Of a stretch of DNA of 11,136 nucleotides, positions 1 through 7,770 are shown piece after piece (positions within the stretch are counted from its first letter, which is position 1; each line of letters begins with the position of its first letter). A program made the position numbers and the translations under genes. Origin of the DNA: Beijerinckiaceae bacterium (GTDB lineage Bacteria > Pseudomonadota > Alphaproteobacteria > Rhizobiales > Beijerinckiaceae); assembly GCA_022702195.1 (NCBI GenBank), contig JAKONB010000180.1:1-11136 (forward strand), in the 5' to 3' direction. Under the pieces are notes generated by a model, which saw nothing but the letters and a program-made list of their open reading frames with translations, was not told the DNA's origin and ran no database searches.

Positions 1-24
1 GCGCGCCTCTCGGTGCGGTTCTGA
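1..24 (+). CDS. Possible 3' end of a convergent autotransporter paralogue (partial)
   Basis: Reading from base 1, the plus strand gives ARLSVRF followed by TGA at 22-24. This is identical, codon for codon, to the end of the minus-strand autotransporter. If the palindrome is genuine, it is the tail of a second autotransporter gene facing the first and separated from it by 40 bases. The final Phe after alternating hydrophobic residues is the usual outer-membrane beta-barrel C-terminal signature. Only eight codons are visible, so this is an interpretation of the palindrome and could equally reflect an artefact. Confidence 0.25.
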   Translation, partial: ARLSVRF

Positions 25-64
25 GCCAACCGGCGGCGGGACGCGCGTCCCGCCGCCGGTTGGC
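25..64. terminator. Candidate bidirectional hairpin after the autotransporter stop
   Basis: This 40-base, self-complementary, very GC-rich segment lies directly after the TGA of the minus-strand autotransporter and, if real, the TGA of a convergent gene. As RNA it would fold to a stem of up to about 18 bp around a small loop. No U-run follows on either strand, so it is not a textbook intrinsic terminator. The position immediately after the stop is what suggests termination or 3'-end protection. Confidence 0.45.
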
Positions 65-3000
65 TCAGAACCGCACCGAGAGGCGCGCGGAGCCGAGATG
101 CGACAGGAATCGGTCGCCGACATGGGCTTGATACTCGCCGGTCAGCTCGATGCCGCCGCCGAAACTCATCTGAAGGCCGAGGCCCGCCTCGCCGACCTTG
201 TCGGGGATGCGGGAGGACGTGGCGAACAGGCCGAGCGGACCGCTCCCCTGCAGGCTGGCGTAACCCGTGAAGTGATCGTCCGACAGGATCGTCACCCCCA
301 GCGTGCCGTAGGGGCGAACCCAAAGCCCGTCCTCCAGATCGAAGCGACCGCCGATCTCGACATTCGGGCTGAACGCCACCAGGGCCTTGCTCATCCGGCG
401 CACGTCGAGATTCAGCTCCTCCGCGCCGGATTCGGAATAGGCCGGGTTGTGCGTGTAGAGCAGGTCGAGGTCGGCGTAGGGCTTGATGTACCAATCGTCG
501 AACAGGAACTGGTAGCTCGCCCGCAGGCGGCCACCCGCCGTGAGTACCTCGGACTTGCTGCGCGCCATCCAGTTACCGGTGCCGATGTCGATCGCCCGGA
601 CGTTGTTCTGCCACGCATAGCCGAGATTGGCCGAGGCCGCGAACAGCCAAGAGCCGACCTGGTGCTTGAGCGCCGCCGAAACGTCGCCCGCATCGCCCAC
701 GCTGCCGGTGATGCGATCCGCATCGTTGAGGTAGGAGCGGGTATAGGCGCCGGACAGACCGAAGAACCAATCGGGGGCGAACTCCACCTGAGTGCCGCCC
801 TGGTAACTCAGGGCGGTTTGACGGTAGCCGCCCTCGGTGGGCGAGGCGAACAGAGCGGTCTGCCCGGCATTGACCCGGCCCCAAACGCAATCGCCCTCGC
901 GCAGGAGCGTGCCGGTGCCGCTGAAGGCCGGGCAACTCATCGCCCGCTTCAGGCCGGCCCGGATCTCGAAGGTCCGGCCGGTCAAGGCGTACTGGCTCGA
1001 TTCCTGGTTCAACTCGTCCAGGGAGGCGCCGTAGCCTTTCTTGCTGTCCACCGCCAGAAAATGGGCGAACAGGTCGGCCTGTCCGATCGAGCGGTCGTTC
1101 CAGAGGTTCTGGAGCGCCTGCGCGGCGGATTTCTGATCGCTGGTCAGGGTCATGCCGGCGGGGGCGGTGAAGTTCGCGGTGGGACTGAGGGCCAGGCTGT
1201 TGCCCGAGCGCACGATTTCCCAGGCGACCGGGATCGAGCCGGATTGGATCGCCGTGCCGGGGGCCGTGGCGGATGCGTTCTGGATGCTGCCGGCGGTCAG
1301 GAAGGTGTAGCTCCCGGGCAGGAGACCGCCGATGACGTTGGGCTGCACCGTTCCCCCGAGCCGGGCGGAGCCGCTCACGGTCAGCAGATCGTTGCGCAGG
1401 GCACCGGCCGGACCCAGCGGTGCGACATCGATCAACAGCCGACCTCCGTCCATCTGCTGGAAATTGCCGGTGAGGCTGGTGCGGGCGACGGTGCCGACCC
1501 CGCCAATGTCCAGGGTGGCGGCGTTCGTCAGCCAGCCGTTCGCGCCGAGATCGAGGACGCCGCCGTCACGGGTTCGCAGGGTTGCCGAAACGATGCCGTT
1601 GCCGCCGTTCTCCAGGGTGCCGCCCACGCCATCGCTCAGGCCGCTCAGGGTCACGTCGCCGATGAGGGTGCCGCGGTTGCGGATCCCCACCGGGTTGATG
1701 AAGGCCATGATGGCGCGCCCGGAGAGGGCGCTGACCACGGCCCGCTCGTCGATCTCGATCCGGTTGGTGCCGTTGCCGCCCTCCAGGCGGATCGCCGCGC
1801 CGGTGCCGCTGCCGCCGGTGACGAGGCCCTTCACGGTGACGGCGATGGTTCCGCCCGCGCGGGTCGGATCGAGGCTGCCATCGGTGCGCTGAACGCCGCT
1901 CTGTGCGAGGATCGCGTTGGCGTCCCTGCCCAGCGCCTCGATCGTGCCCGAGGCCGAAATCGTGATGTCGCCGCCCTCGCCCTCGGATTGCGCCCGCCCT
2001 TTCGGCGGCTCGGCCGCCGCCACCATCTGGCCGGAGAGGTCGGTGACGAGGCCGCCACCACCGCCGAGGCTCTGCGCGTGGATGCCGTGCGCTTGCGCCC
2101 CGGCCGTGCGGATCGAGGCACCGTCCGCCACGGTCGCGGTGACCACGCCTCCGTCTCCGCTCGACCCTTCCCGCAACAGGAACGGAACCGTGTAGCCCAT
2201 CGCCTGATGGGCGCCGCCATAGCCACCCCCGCCGCCGATGGATTGCAGCAGCAGCGCCGTGGCCGCGTCACCCGTGGTCGTTACCCGGGCACCCGTGCTC
2301 AGGGTCACCGCGATCGCGCCGCCATTGCCGGAGGCGCCGCCCGCGCCGCCGAAGCCGAACGTGTACCTGCTCCCGCCGGGGCTGGCCGCCGCCGCCGCGG
2401 TCCCACCGCCGCCGCCGATGCTCTGCGCGAAGAGGCCGAGGGCACCGAAGCCGGTGGTGGCGATCGTGCCGCCTTGGGTGACCGTGACGGCGCCGCCCTT
2501 GCCGGAGGCCTTCCCGGAGCCGCCCAGCGTGAAGGCATAGGAATTCTTGGCGACGGTCGCGTCCGCCTCCGGCTCGGAGATCCGCTCGATGCCGATCGCC
2601 GACATGAGCGCCGTGATCAGCGACTTGGCCTCACCGTCCGACGTCTCCGTGGCGGCTTTCTTGGAATCGCCGGCCGTCGTCCTGGCCACGGGAATCACGA
2701 AGGCGCCCCCGCCGCCGCCGACGCTCTGGGCCACGACGGCGTGGGCTTCGAAGCCCGACGTCTCGACCCGGCCAGTATTCGTGACGGTGACGTCGCCGCC
2801 CTTGCCGCCACTGCCGCCGTTGCCCCCGACGGTGAGGTTGAAACTCCGGCTCTCGTCGGATTTGCCGTCGCCCGCCTTCTTGCCGCTGCCGGCCACCGTC
2901 GCGGCCACGCCGCGCCCGCCGCCGCCGCCGACGCTTTGAGCCGAGAGGCCGTAGGACAGGTCGTCCGCCGTGACCACGGTCCCGCTGTTGGCGACCTGAA

Positions 3001-6000
3001 CCGTGCCGCCGTCATTGCCGCTGCCACCGGAGCCGCCCAAGGTGCCGGTGACATTGGTTTTGTTGCTGGCCGTCGCGAAGGCGAGGCCGCCCTGGCCACC
3101 ACCACCGCCGACGCTCTGGGCATCGACGCCGTGGGCGAGCAATCCCGCCGTCGAAATGGTCCCGGCATTGGTGACGCTGACCGCGCCGCCGATGCCGCCC
3201 GAGCCTCCGCTGCCCCCGATGCTCAGGGTCGCGGATATGTCGGGAAGCTTGACGCTGCCGGCCTTCTGTTCCTTCAGGTAGTCCGAAACGCTCTTGTTGT
3301 AGGATTGCAGCGCCTTGCCGAAATCCGAATCCTTGATCGTACCGGCCAGGTTCTTGTAGGTGTCGCTTCCTTTGATGTCCTTGATGAACTGATCGAGCGC
3401 TTCCTTACTGTCCTTGTTCGTCTTGTCGGCGGCCCATTTGTCGTAGGCCTCGACACCGATCGCACGCTTGATCTGGACCCAGATCGCGCCCACGGCATCG
3501 GGCGCGCTCTCCTTGCGCGCCGCCGCACTGCCGCCCGTCCCGCCGCCGCCGCCGACGCTCCGGGCCACGATGCCGTGCGCGCCGTCCCCGAGGGTCTCGA
3601 TCCGGCCGCTCGCCCGATTCTCGACCGTGACCGCGCCGCCTCCGCTGCCGGTGCCGCCGGCCCCGCCGAGGGTCAGCTTGAGATCGAGCTTGCCCTTGGC
3701 CGCCCCCTGCACCTCGCCACCGGTGCCACCGCCGCCACCGACGCTCTGCGCCAGGATGCCGGCGGCGCTGGAGCCGAAGGTGCGCACGACGCCCTCGTTC
3801 GTCACGCCGACCACACCGCCCGTGCCGCCGCGGGCACCGCGGCCACCGATCGTCAGGCTCAGCGCGGCGTTGTCGGCCAGCGGCAGCTTCTGGAGCTGGG
3901 CGTCCAGGGTCTTGTCGAACGCAAAGCCCGTGCCGCCGAGGGTCGAGGCACCGCCGCCATTGCCGCCGCCCCCGCCGATGCTTTGCGCCAGGATGCCGGC
4001 GGCAAGGGCGCCCCCGGTCTCGACCAGGCCGCCATTGACGACCGTCACGGTGCCGCCTTGGCCGCCGCCCTGATCCTTGACGTCGGCCGGGTTCTGCAGG
4101 CGAAGGGCGCCGTTCTCGTCCAATTGGACGCGGCCGTTGCCGTCGAGGAGCGGCTTGAGTTGCGGTCCGCCGCCGATCGCGGCCGTGAAGGTGACGTTCT
4201 GGCGGAGACTGAGCGCGTTGCTCACCGCCGTCGCGCTGCCGCCATCGCCGCCGCCGCCGCCCGTGCTCTGCGCCTGAAGGCCGAACGCCGCATCACCCGA
4301 GGTCCGCACGCTGCCCCGGTTGGTGATCTCGGCGGTGCCGCCATCGCCCCCCTTGCCGCCGGTTCCGCCGAGCGTCGAGGCGGCGGCCAGCGCGAGCTGG
4401 CCGGGCGGGGCGATGGCCAGGGCGTAGGCCGCCGCATCGCCGCCGATGCCGCCGCCGCCGCCGACGCTGAGCGCCCGGAGAGCGACGGCCCCGTTGCCAT
4501 AGGTCGTGACCGGCCCCGCGTTGGTCACGGTCGCCAGGCCGCCATTCCCGCCCTCGCCGCCCGACCCACCGATCGCGGTGGTGATCGCGATGCTAGGCAA
4601 GGCTTGACCGTTCGGGAGAACCAGGGGGATCGAGATCGCCTTGGCATCGTCCAGCCCTCCGACGCCGCCGCCGCCGCCGATGCTGAGGGCACTGAGCCCC
4701 GTCGCGGCGAGACCGGCGGTGGTCACGACCATGCCGCTTCGGTTCTCGATGCGCGCCTCGCCGCCATTGCCGCCCTGGCCGCCGGAACCGCCGACCGACT
4801 TGGAATACGAGATCCCGAGGCCCCCGGCGACGCTCCTGGCCTCGCCGCCCACGCCACCGCCGCCACCGACGCTCTGCGCCAGCACGGCCGTGGAACCGGC
4901 ACCGAGCGTATCGATCCGGCCGGCCACGCCCACGAACTGCGCCGTGCCGCCGTTGCCGCCGCCGCCGCCGCTGCCCCCGAGGGCGACCGACGCGAAAGCG
5001 CCCGCGACGGAGGTGGCGCCGCCGGCGCCGCCACTGCCGCCGACGCTCTGAACGAGGGTGCCGTAGGCGTCCGCTCCCTCGGTGAGGATGATCCCGTCGT
5101 GATTGTAGACGCTGGCGAGACTGCCGGAGGCGCCACGCCCCCCCGTGCCGCCATTGCCGAAGAAGAGTCCGAACGAACCGCCGCTCTGGCCCCCGCCGCT
5201 CCCTCCCCCGGTGACGTCCAGGGTGCCCAGGGGCAGGGCGAAGGCCGCGTTTCCGCCGCCGATGCTTTGCGCGACGATGGCGGTCGCGCCCTTGCCGCGG
5301 GTGGTCACGAGACCCCGGTTGGTGACCGTGACGTCGCCGCCGGCTCCCGCCGCGCCGCCCGTGCCGCCGGTGCCGAAATCCTTGCCCCCGCCCGTGCCGC
5401 CCGGCCCGCCGACCGATTGCGCGACCATGCCGAGGGCGTACGCCCCCGCCGTGCTCACGCGCCCGTAGTTGAACACCTCGGCCCAGCCGCCATCGCCGCC
5501 CCGGCCACCCGGATGCCCGCCCCCTCCCGAGGGATCCTGCGTGCCGCCATTGCCGCCGAGGCTCTGGACCAGCACCCCGAGGGCGGAGTTGCCCGAGGTG
5601 GCGATCCGGCCGGCATTGTCGATGCTGGCCTTGCCGCCGCTCCCGCCCGGCGTCGCGTAGTTCCCGCTGTAGAAGTCATTGCCCTTGCGCGACCCCGCGC
5701 CGCCCGTGGACTCGATGACGACCCCGGTGGCCCGGTCGCCGGCGGTCTCCACGCCCGCCACAGGCGTCAGCCTCAGCCAGGCCGTGCCGCCCGCGCCGCC
5801 CGCCCGCGCCACGGCGTCATCGAAACCGCTGCGTCCGCCAGCGCCAGCATGGCCGCCGGCCGACGTGACGCGAACGGCCTGGAAGGCGGTCCCGCGGGTG
5901 GTGACCGATGCCGACAGGGTCATGGTGGCGGTGCCGCCGTCGCCGCCGCGGCCGGGCGACATCTGCCCGTTACCGCCGGCACCGCCCTGGGAATAGACCC

Positions 6001-6466
6001 AGAACCGGGGGCGTTGCGTCGACTGTTCCCCCGTTCCGGGGAGGCTCTGGCTCAGCGTCGCGTTGACCTCGCCTCCGCGACCGCCGGCGCTCGCGCTCCT
6101 CCAGTTCGTTCCCCGCTCGTATCCATCTCCCCCGGTCCCCCCCACGGACCCGATCGCGACGGACGCGGCCGGGTTGCGCCCCGCGGCCCTGACATCGACG
6201 TCGCGCAGGTCGAGGTTTCTGGCATCCCCGCCCGCCGTGCTGTCATGCCCGAGCGCACCCCAGAAATTGATCAGCCAATCGTCGGCCTTCTCGCCGGTGC
6301 TCCCGCGGACCACCTGCGGGGTTGGCCCTTCGGCCGCCCTGGCGCTCGACGCGGCCAGCCCCATCGTCAGCGCTGCGCTGCTGACTCCACCCAACAGGGC
6401 GAGCGTGACTGCCGAACGGGCGAGAGCGAAGCGCGGATGGCACCAGGGCAGAACGGACAGGATCAT
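65..6466 (-). CDS. Giant glycine-rich autotransporter (type Va) with C-terminal beta-barrel
   Basis: Predicted surface protein of about 2,133 residues; the C-terminal barrel would insert in the outer membrane and export the passenger. Residues 1-44 form a signal peptide (MILSVLPWCH start, long hydrophobic core, ending ARA before AEG). The passenger, about 45-1770, has roughly 20 units of 50-100 residues, each with GGSGGxGG, a VxVxNxGxVxTxG strand and an AQSxGGGGG turn, as in Gly-rich beta-helix adhesins. Near 1600-1770 lies the GNFQQMDGG...LTVSGSA stretch typical of autotransporter stem regions. A helical linker starts near 1772 and the barrel runs from about 1845 to the terminal Phe. After the signal peptide I see only two cysteines, near 1845 and 1860. 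Start choice: ATG at 6466 has AGGA 11 bases upstream; ATG at 6502 is in frame and would add 12 residues, but lacks a visible Shine-Dalgarno. Passenger ligand unknown; adhesion or biofilm is the family expectation, not shown here. Confidence 0.93.
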   Translation of the reverse strand: MILSVLPWCHPRFALARSAVTLALLGGVSSAALTMGLAASSARAAEGPTPQVVRGSTGEKADDWLINFWGALGHDSTAGGDARNLDLRDVDVRAAGRNPAASVAIGSVGGTGGDGYERGTNWRSASAGGRGGEVNATLSQSLPGTGEQSTQRPRFWVYSQGGAGGNGQMSPGRGGDGGTATMTLSASVTTRGTAFQAVRVTSAGGHAGAGGRSGFDDAVARAGGAGGTAWLRLTPVAGVETAGDRATGVVIESTGGAGSRKGNDFYSGNYATPGGSGGKASIDNAGRIATSGNSALGVLVQSLGGNGGTQDPSGGGGHPGGRGGDGGWAEVFNYGRVSTAGAYALGMVAQSVGGPGGTGGGKDFGTGGTGGAAGAGGDVTVTNRGLVTTRGKGATAIVAQSIGGGNAAFALPLGTLDVTGGGSGGGQSGGSFGLFFGNGGTGGRGASGSLASVYNHDGIILTEGADAYGTLVQSVGGSGGAGGATSVAGAFASVALGGSGGGGGNGGTAQFVGVAGRIDTLGAGSTAVLAQSVGGGGGVGGEARSVAGGLGISYSKSVGGSGGQGGNGGEARIENRSGMVVTTAGLAATGLSALSIGGGGGVGGLDDAKAISIPLVLPNGQALPSIAITTAIGGSGGEGGNGGLATVTNAGPVTTYGNGAVALRALSVGGGGGIGGDAAAYALAIAPPGQLALAAASTLGGTGGKGGDGGTAEITNRGSVRTSGDAAFGLQAQSTGGGGGDGGSATAVSNALSLRQNVTFTAAIGGGPQLKPLLDGNGRVQLDENGALRLQNPADVKDQGGGQGGTVTVVNGGLVETGGALAAGILAQSIGGGGGNGGGASTLGGTGFAFDKTLDAQLQKLPLADNAALSLTIGGRGARGGTGGVVGVTNEGVVRTFGSSAAGILAQSVGGGGGTGGEVQGAAKGKLDLKLTLGGAGGTGSGGGAVTVENRASGRIETLGDGAHGIVARSVGGGGGTGGSAAARKESAPDAVGAIWVQIKRAIGVEAYDKWAADKTNKDSKEALDQFIKDIKGSDTYKNLAGTIKDSDFGKALQSYNKSVSDYLKEQKAGSVKLPDISATLSIGGSGGSGGIGGAVSVTNAGTISTAGLLAHGVDAQSVGGGGGQGGLAFATASNKTNVTGTLGGSGGSGNDGGTVQVANSGTVVTADDLSYGLSAQSVGGGGGRGVAATVAGSGKKAGDGKSDESRSFNLTVGGNGGSGGKGGDVTVTNTGRVETSGFEAHAVVAQSVGGGGGAFVIPVARTTAGDSKKAATETSDGEAKSLITALMSAIGIERISEPEADATVAKNSYAFTLGGSGKASGKGGAVTVTQGGTIATTGFGALGLFAQSIGGGGGTAAAAASPGGSRYTFGFGGAGGASGNGGAIAVTLSTGARVTTTGDAATALLLQSIGGGGGYGGAHQAMGYTVPFLLREGSSGDGGVVTATVADGASIRTAGAQAHGIHAQSLGGGGGLVTDLSGQMVAAAEPPKGRAQSEGEGGDITISASGTIEALGRDANAILAQSGVQRTDGSLDPTRAGGTIAVTVKGLVTGGSGTGAAIRLEGGNGTNRIEIDERAVVSALSGRAIMAFINPVGIRNRGTLIGDVTLSGLSDGVGGTLENGGNGIVSATLRTRDGGVLDLGANGWLTNAATLDIGGVGTVARTSLTGNFQQMDGGRLLIDVAPLGPAGALRNDLLTVSGSARLGGTVQPNVIGGLLPGSYTFLTAGSIQNASATAPGTAIQSGSIPVAWEIVRSGNSLALSPTANFTAPAGMTLTSDQKSAAQALQNLWNDRSIGQADLFAHFLAVDSKKGYGASLDELNQESSQYALTGRTFEIRAGLKRAMSCPAFSGTGTLLREGDCVWGRVNAGQTALFASPTEGGYRQTALSYQGGTQVEFAPDWFFGLSGAYTRSYLNDADRITGSVGDAGDVSAALKHQVGSWLFAASANLGYAWQNNVRAIDIGTGNWMARSKSEVLTAGGRLRASYQFLFDDWYIKPYADLDLLYTHNPAYSESGAEELNLDVRRMSKALVAFSPNVEIGGRFDLEDGLWVRPYGTLGVTILSDDHFTGYASLQGSGPLGLFATSSRIPDKVGEAGLGLQMSFGGGIELTGEYQAHVGDRFLSHLGSARLSVRF
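2545..2675 (-). other. Second, shorter helical insert in the autotransporter passenger
   Basis: Residues about 1264-1307 of the autotransporter carry a charged, glycine-poor stretch including LITALMSAIGIERISEPEA. Like the larger insert upstream, it follows a SVGGGGG turn and precedes the next LGGSG strand. Both inserts contain an AIG[V/I]E core after an amphipathic helix-like run, which suggests that they are related or occupy equivalent loops. That relationship is inferred from a short motif only. Confidence 0.6.
3240..3530 (-). other. Charged helical insert in the autotransporter passenger
   Basis: Within the autotransporter, residues about 979-1075 break the Gly/Ala/Thr-rich repeat pattern. 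The segment is rich in Lys, Asp, Glu, Gln, Tyr and Trp (for example AIWVQIKRAIGVEAYDKWA) and nearly glycine-poor, and it looks alpha-helical. The local DNA is also less GC-rich than the flanking repeats. It starts right after one SVGGGGGTGG turn and ends before the next IGGSGGSGG strand, so it sits where a loop leaves the predicted beta-helix. It could be an exposed functional domain or a coiled hairpin. I recognise no named domain. Confidence 0.7.
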
Positions 6467-6990
6467 CGGGCTTTTCGTCCTATGGCCGGTCGCGACGGTC
6501 ATCGACGACGGACTTGGCGGGAGGGGGTGGCGGGAGAGGTCGGTCAGGCGGGCACGCCGGTGATGGCGTGCATGTTCGCCGCGATGAGCCCGCGACGCGC
6601 CACGGGCTCGGACCGGAGATCCCGTCGGCGCGTCCACGCTGCGCGTGAGGCGCGAGGAGCCGATCTCGGGCGATCCGGTCGCGACTCCATCGCAGCAGGC
6701 ATCGGATCGGCAAGCCCGCGCGGCGGAGGAGCGACGCCGAACTCCGCCATTCCAGCAGAATCGAGCGGGACTCGCATGAGACGGAGGTCACGCAGCGACG
6801 GATCGCGCTGGCCGGCGAACGCCCGGCGGCCGCGCGCGCCGCCGATTCCGGTCAAGCCTGGTCAAACAGCGGGGGATACGGGCAATCACCGTCACGATGC
6901 GCTCACGTCAACATATCCACGCGCAGGCGTGAGAGGATCGATCCGGATCTGAGTGGCCTCCCGCGAGGCCGTCGTCCTGAACGGTTCCGG
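6467..6990. other. GC-rich 5' region upstream of the autotransporter, no supported gene
   Basis: Several overlapping open frames exist on both strands, but none has a recognisable product or convincing start, and all are Arg/Pro-rich as expected for non-coding GC-rich DNA. Visible small elements are GGTCAA at 6850-6855 repeated at 6860-6865 (10-base period, one helical turn) and, read on the minus strand, TTGACG at 6906-6911, which could be a -35 box, although no good -10 follows. If the autotransporter promoter lies in the AT-rich zone further out, the mRNA would have an untranslated leader of about 500 bases. Confidence 0.4.
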
Positions 6991-7285
6991 GGTATCACTG
7001 CATCACGATTGTTAATATTTCATTAAACGCTCACGAATGTCGATCGTGGTAGCAACCGCCTCAGGTCTGTGCTGGTAACGATCCAGGTCACGTCGAGATG
7101 CGCTCGACAACAATCATCCCCTGATGCCTGGGCACCACCGTTGAGGATCGAACGAAAACGTTCCATCAATGCCCAGTGACACCTCCCCGAACGCCTTGCT
7201 TAAATGCAAGAAATGACGCGAAGACTTTCGCACCTATGACAACCAAGCCGCAATTTATGGAGATCTCTATAGTAAGACGGTCTCG
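6990..7285. promoter_or_regulatory. AT-rich regulatory zone between autotransporter and SMR genes
   Basis: This stretch is much richer in A/T than the rest of the window and contains short symmetric sites: TTAAT-N5-ATTAA (7012-7026), GAACG-N4-CGTTC (7150-7163), CTTGC-N6-GCAAG (7195-7210) and GAGATCTC (7260-7267). A minus-strand TCGACA followed 17 bases later by AAATAT, and a plus-strand TATAGT at 7268-7273, are weak promoter-like matches. No single promoter is convincing. It is the most likely site of control for the autotransporter, which is transcribed leftward from here. Confidence 0.35.
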
Positions 7286-7287
7286 CG

Positions 7288-7368
7288 ATGCAGCACGTCA
7301 CGGATCGCGTGAGCGCCCTGCTGGCCGACGGGTCGCATTCTTCGGCTGATCTGGCCACCCTCCTGTGA
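7288..7368 (+). pseudogene. Possible remnant of a winged-helix regulator (26 codons)
   Basis: ATG at 7288 opens a 26-residue frame ending at TGA 7366-7368. Its sequence, with ALLADGSHSSADLATLL, resembles the first two helices of BirA/HTH_11-type DNA-binding domains (ALLADG.HS...LA..LG pattern). The recognition helix expected next is absent in this frame. In the +1 frame the DNA continues as VSPDRD, loosely like the usual VSR start of that helix, before becoming antisense to the SMR gene. No clear ribosome binding site precedes it. It may be a decayed N-terminus or a chance match; a real micro-protein cannot be excluded. Confidence 0.22.
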
Positions 7369-7394
7369 GCCCGGATCGCGACGCGGCGCCGGCC

Positions 7395-7727
7395 TCAATG
7401 CTGCCCCTGTCCGACGGCGAGAATCGTCACACCGACGACGACGACGGCGATGCCGATCAGCAGGGTGGCGTTGAGGGGCTCCCCGTAGAGCCAAGCGCCG
7501 CCGAGGGCGGCCCCCACCATGCCGACGCCGGCCCAGATCGCGTAGACGACGCCGATGGGCAGCATGTCCATGCTCGTCGACATCAGCCACAGAGCGGTGC
7601 CGTAACCGAGGGCCACGATCACGGTGGGACCCGGACGGGTGAGGCCCTCCGCGGCCTTGAGCGCGAGGGTGGCCGTCACCTCCGCACCGATCGCGAGACC
7701 GAGGATCACGTACGGATTCATCACCAT
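7395..7727 (-). CDS. SMR family multidrug efflux transporter, EmrE/QacE type
   Basis: Small inner-membrane proton antiporter of 110 residues, the standard SMR length, working as a dimer that exports cationic drugs such as quaternary ammonium compounds (family knowledge). Four hydrophobic helices are visible. Counting from the internal MNPY, the protein aligns without gaps to E. coli EmrE over the first 70 residues: same MNPY start, Glu14 (proton/substrate site, in AIGAEV), Tyr40, Tyr60, Trp63 and Gly67 (YAIWAGVG), and a C-terminal His. This favours the EmrE/QacE branch over the guanidinium-exporting SugE/Gdx branch. Start: ATG at 7727 lies 7 bases after GGGGAG, giving MVMNPY; ATG at 7721 would give MNPY but with longer spacing. 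It is a single gene, without the second subunit seen in paired SMR systems. No clear terminator follows. Confidence 0.93.
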   Translation of the reverse strand: MVMNPYVILGLAIGAEVTATLALKAAEGLTRPGPTVIVALGYGTALWLMSTSMDMLPIGVVYAIWAGVGMVGAALGGAWLYGEPLNATLLIGIAVVVVGVTILAVGQGQH

Positions 7728-7770
7728 TGAGGATCTCCCCAGACAGAGCATGGTCCGCCGAAGCGGCTAA

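Larger units (their letters stand above)
1..88. repeat. Perfect 88-bp palindrome at the window edge
   Basis: Every base i from 1 to 44 pairs with base 89-i (44 of 44 pairs), with the centre at ACGCGCGT (41-48). The right arm contains the last seven codons and stop of the minus-strand autotransporter gene (65-88). The left arm therefore reads the same codons on the plus strand (1-24). The core between the two stop codons is 40 bases. The repeat starts at base 1, so it may extend to the left. Possible explanations are two convergent paralogous genes sharing a bidirectional terminator, a fold-back assembly or read artefact at a contig end, or read-through of a hairpin replicon end. The symmetry is seen directly; the explanation is open. 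Confidence 0.97.

Noticed and set aside
1800..5700. Dense GCC/GCCGCC runs that could be taken for a CRISPR or satellite array
   Set aside because: The runs are poly-glycine codons of the autotransporter repeats read on the opposite strand. Spacing and sequence vary at the protein-unit level, and there are no identical repeats with unique spacers.
98..6952. A 2,284-codon open frame on the plus strand opposite the autotransporter
   Set aside because: It is in exact codon register with the minus-strand gene, so a stop would need a TTA, CTA or TCA codon in the sense gene. Those codons are avoided in such GC-rich DNA. The translation is Arg/Ala/Asp-rich with no recognisable domain, while the minus strand gives a complete autotransporter.
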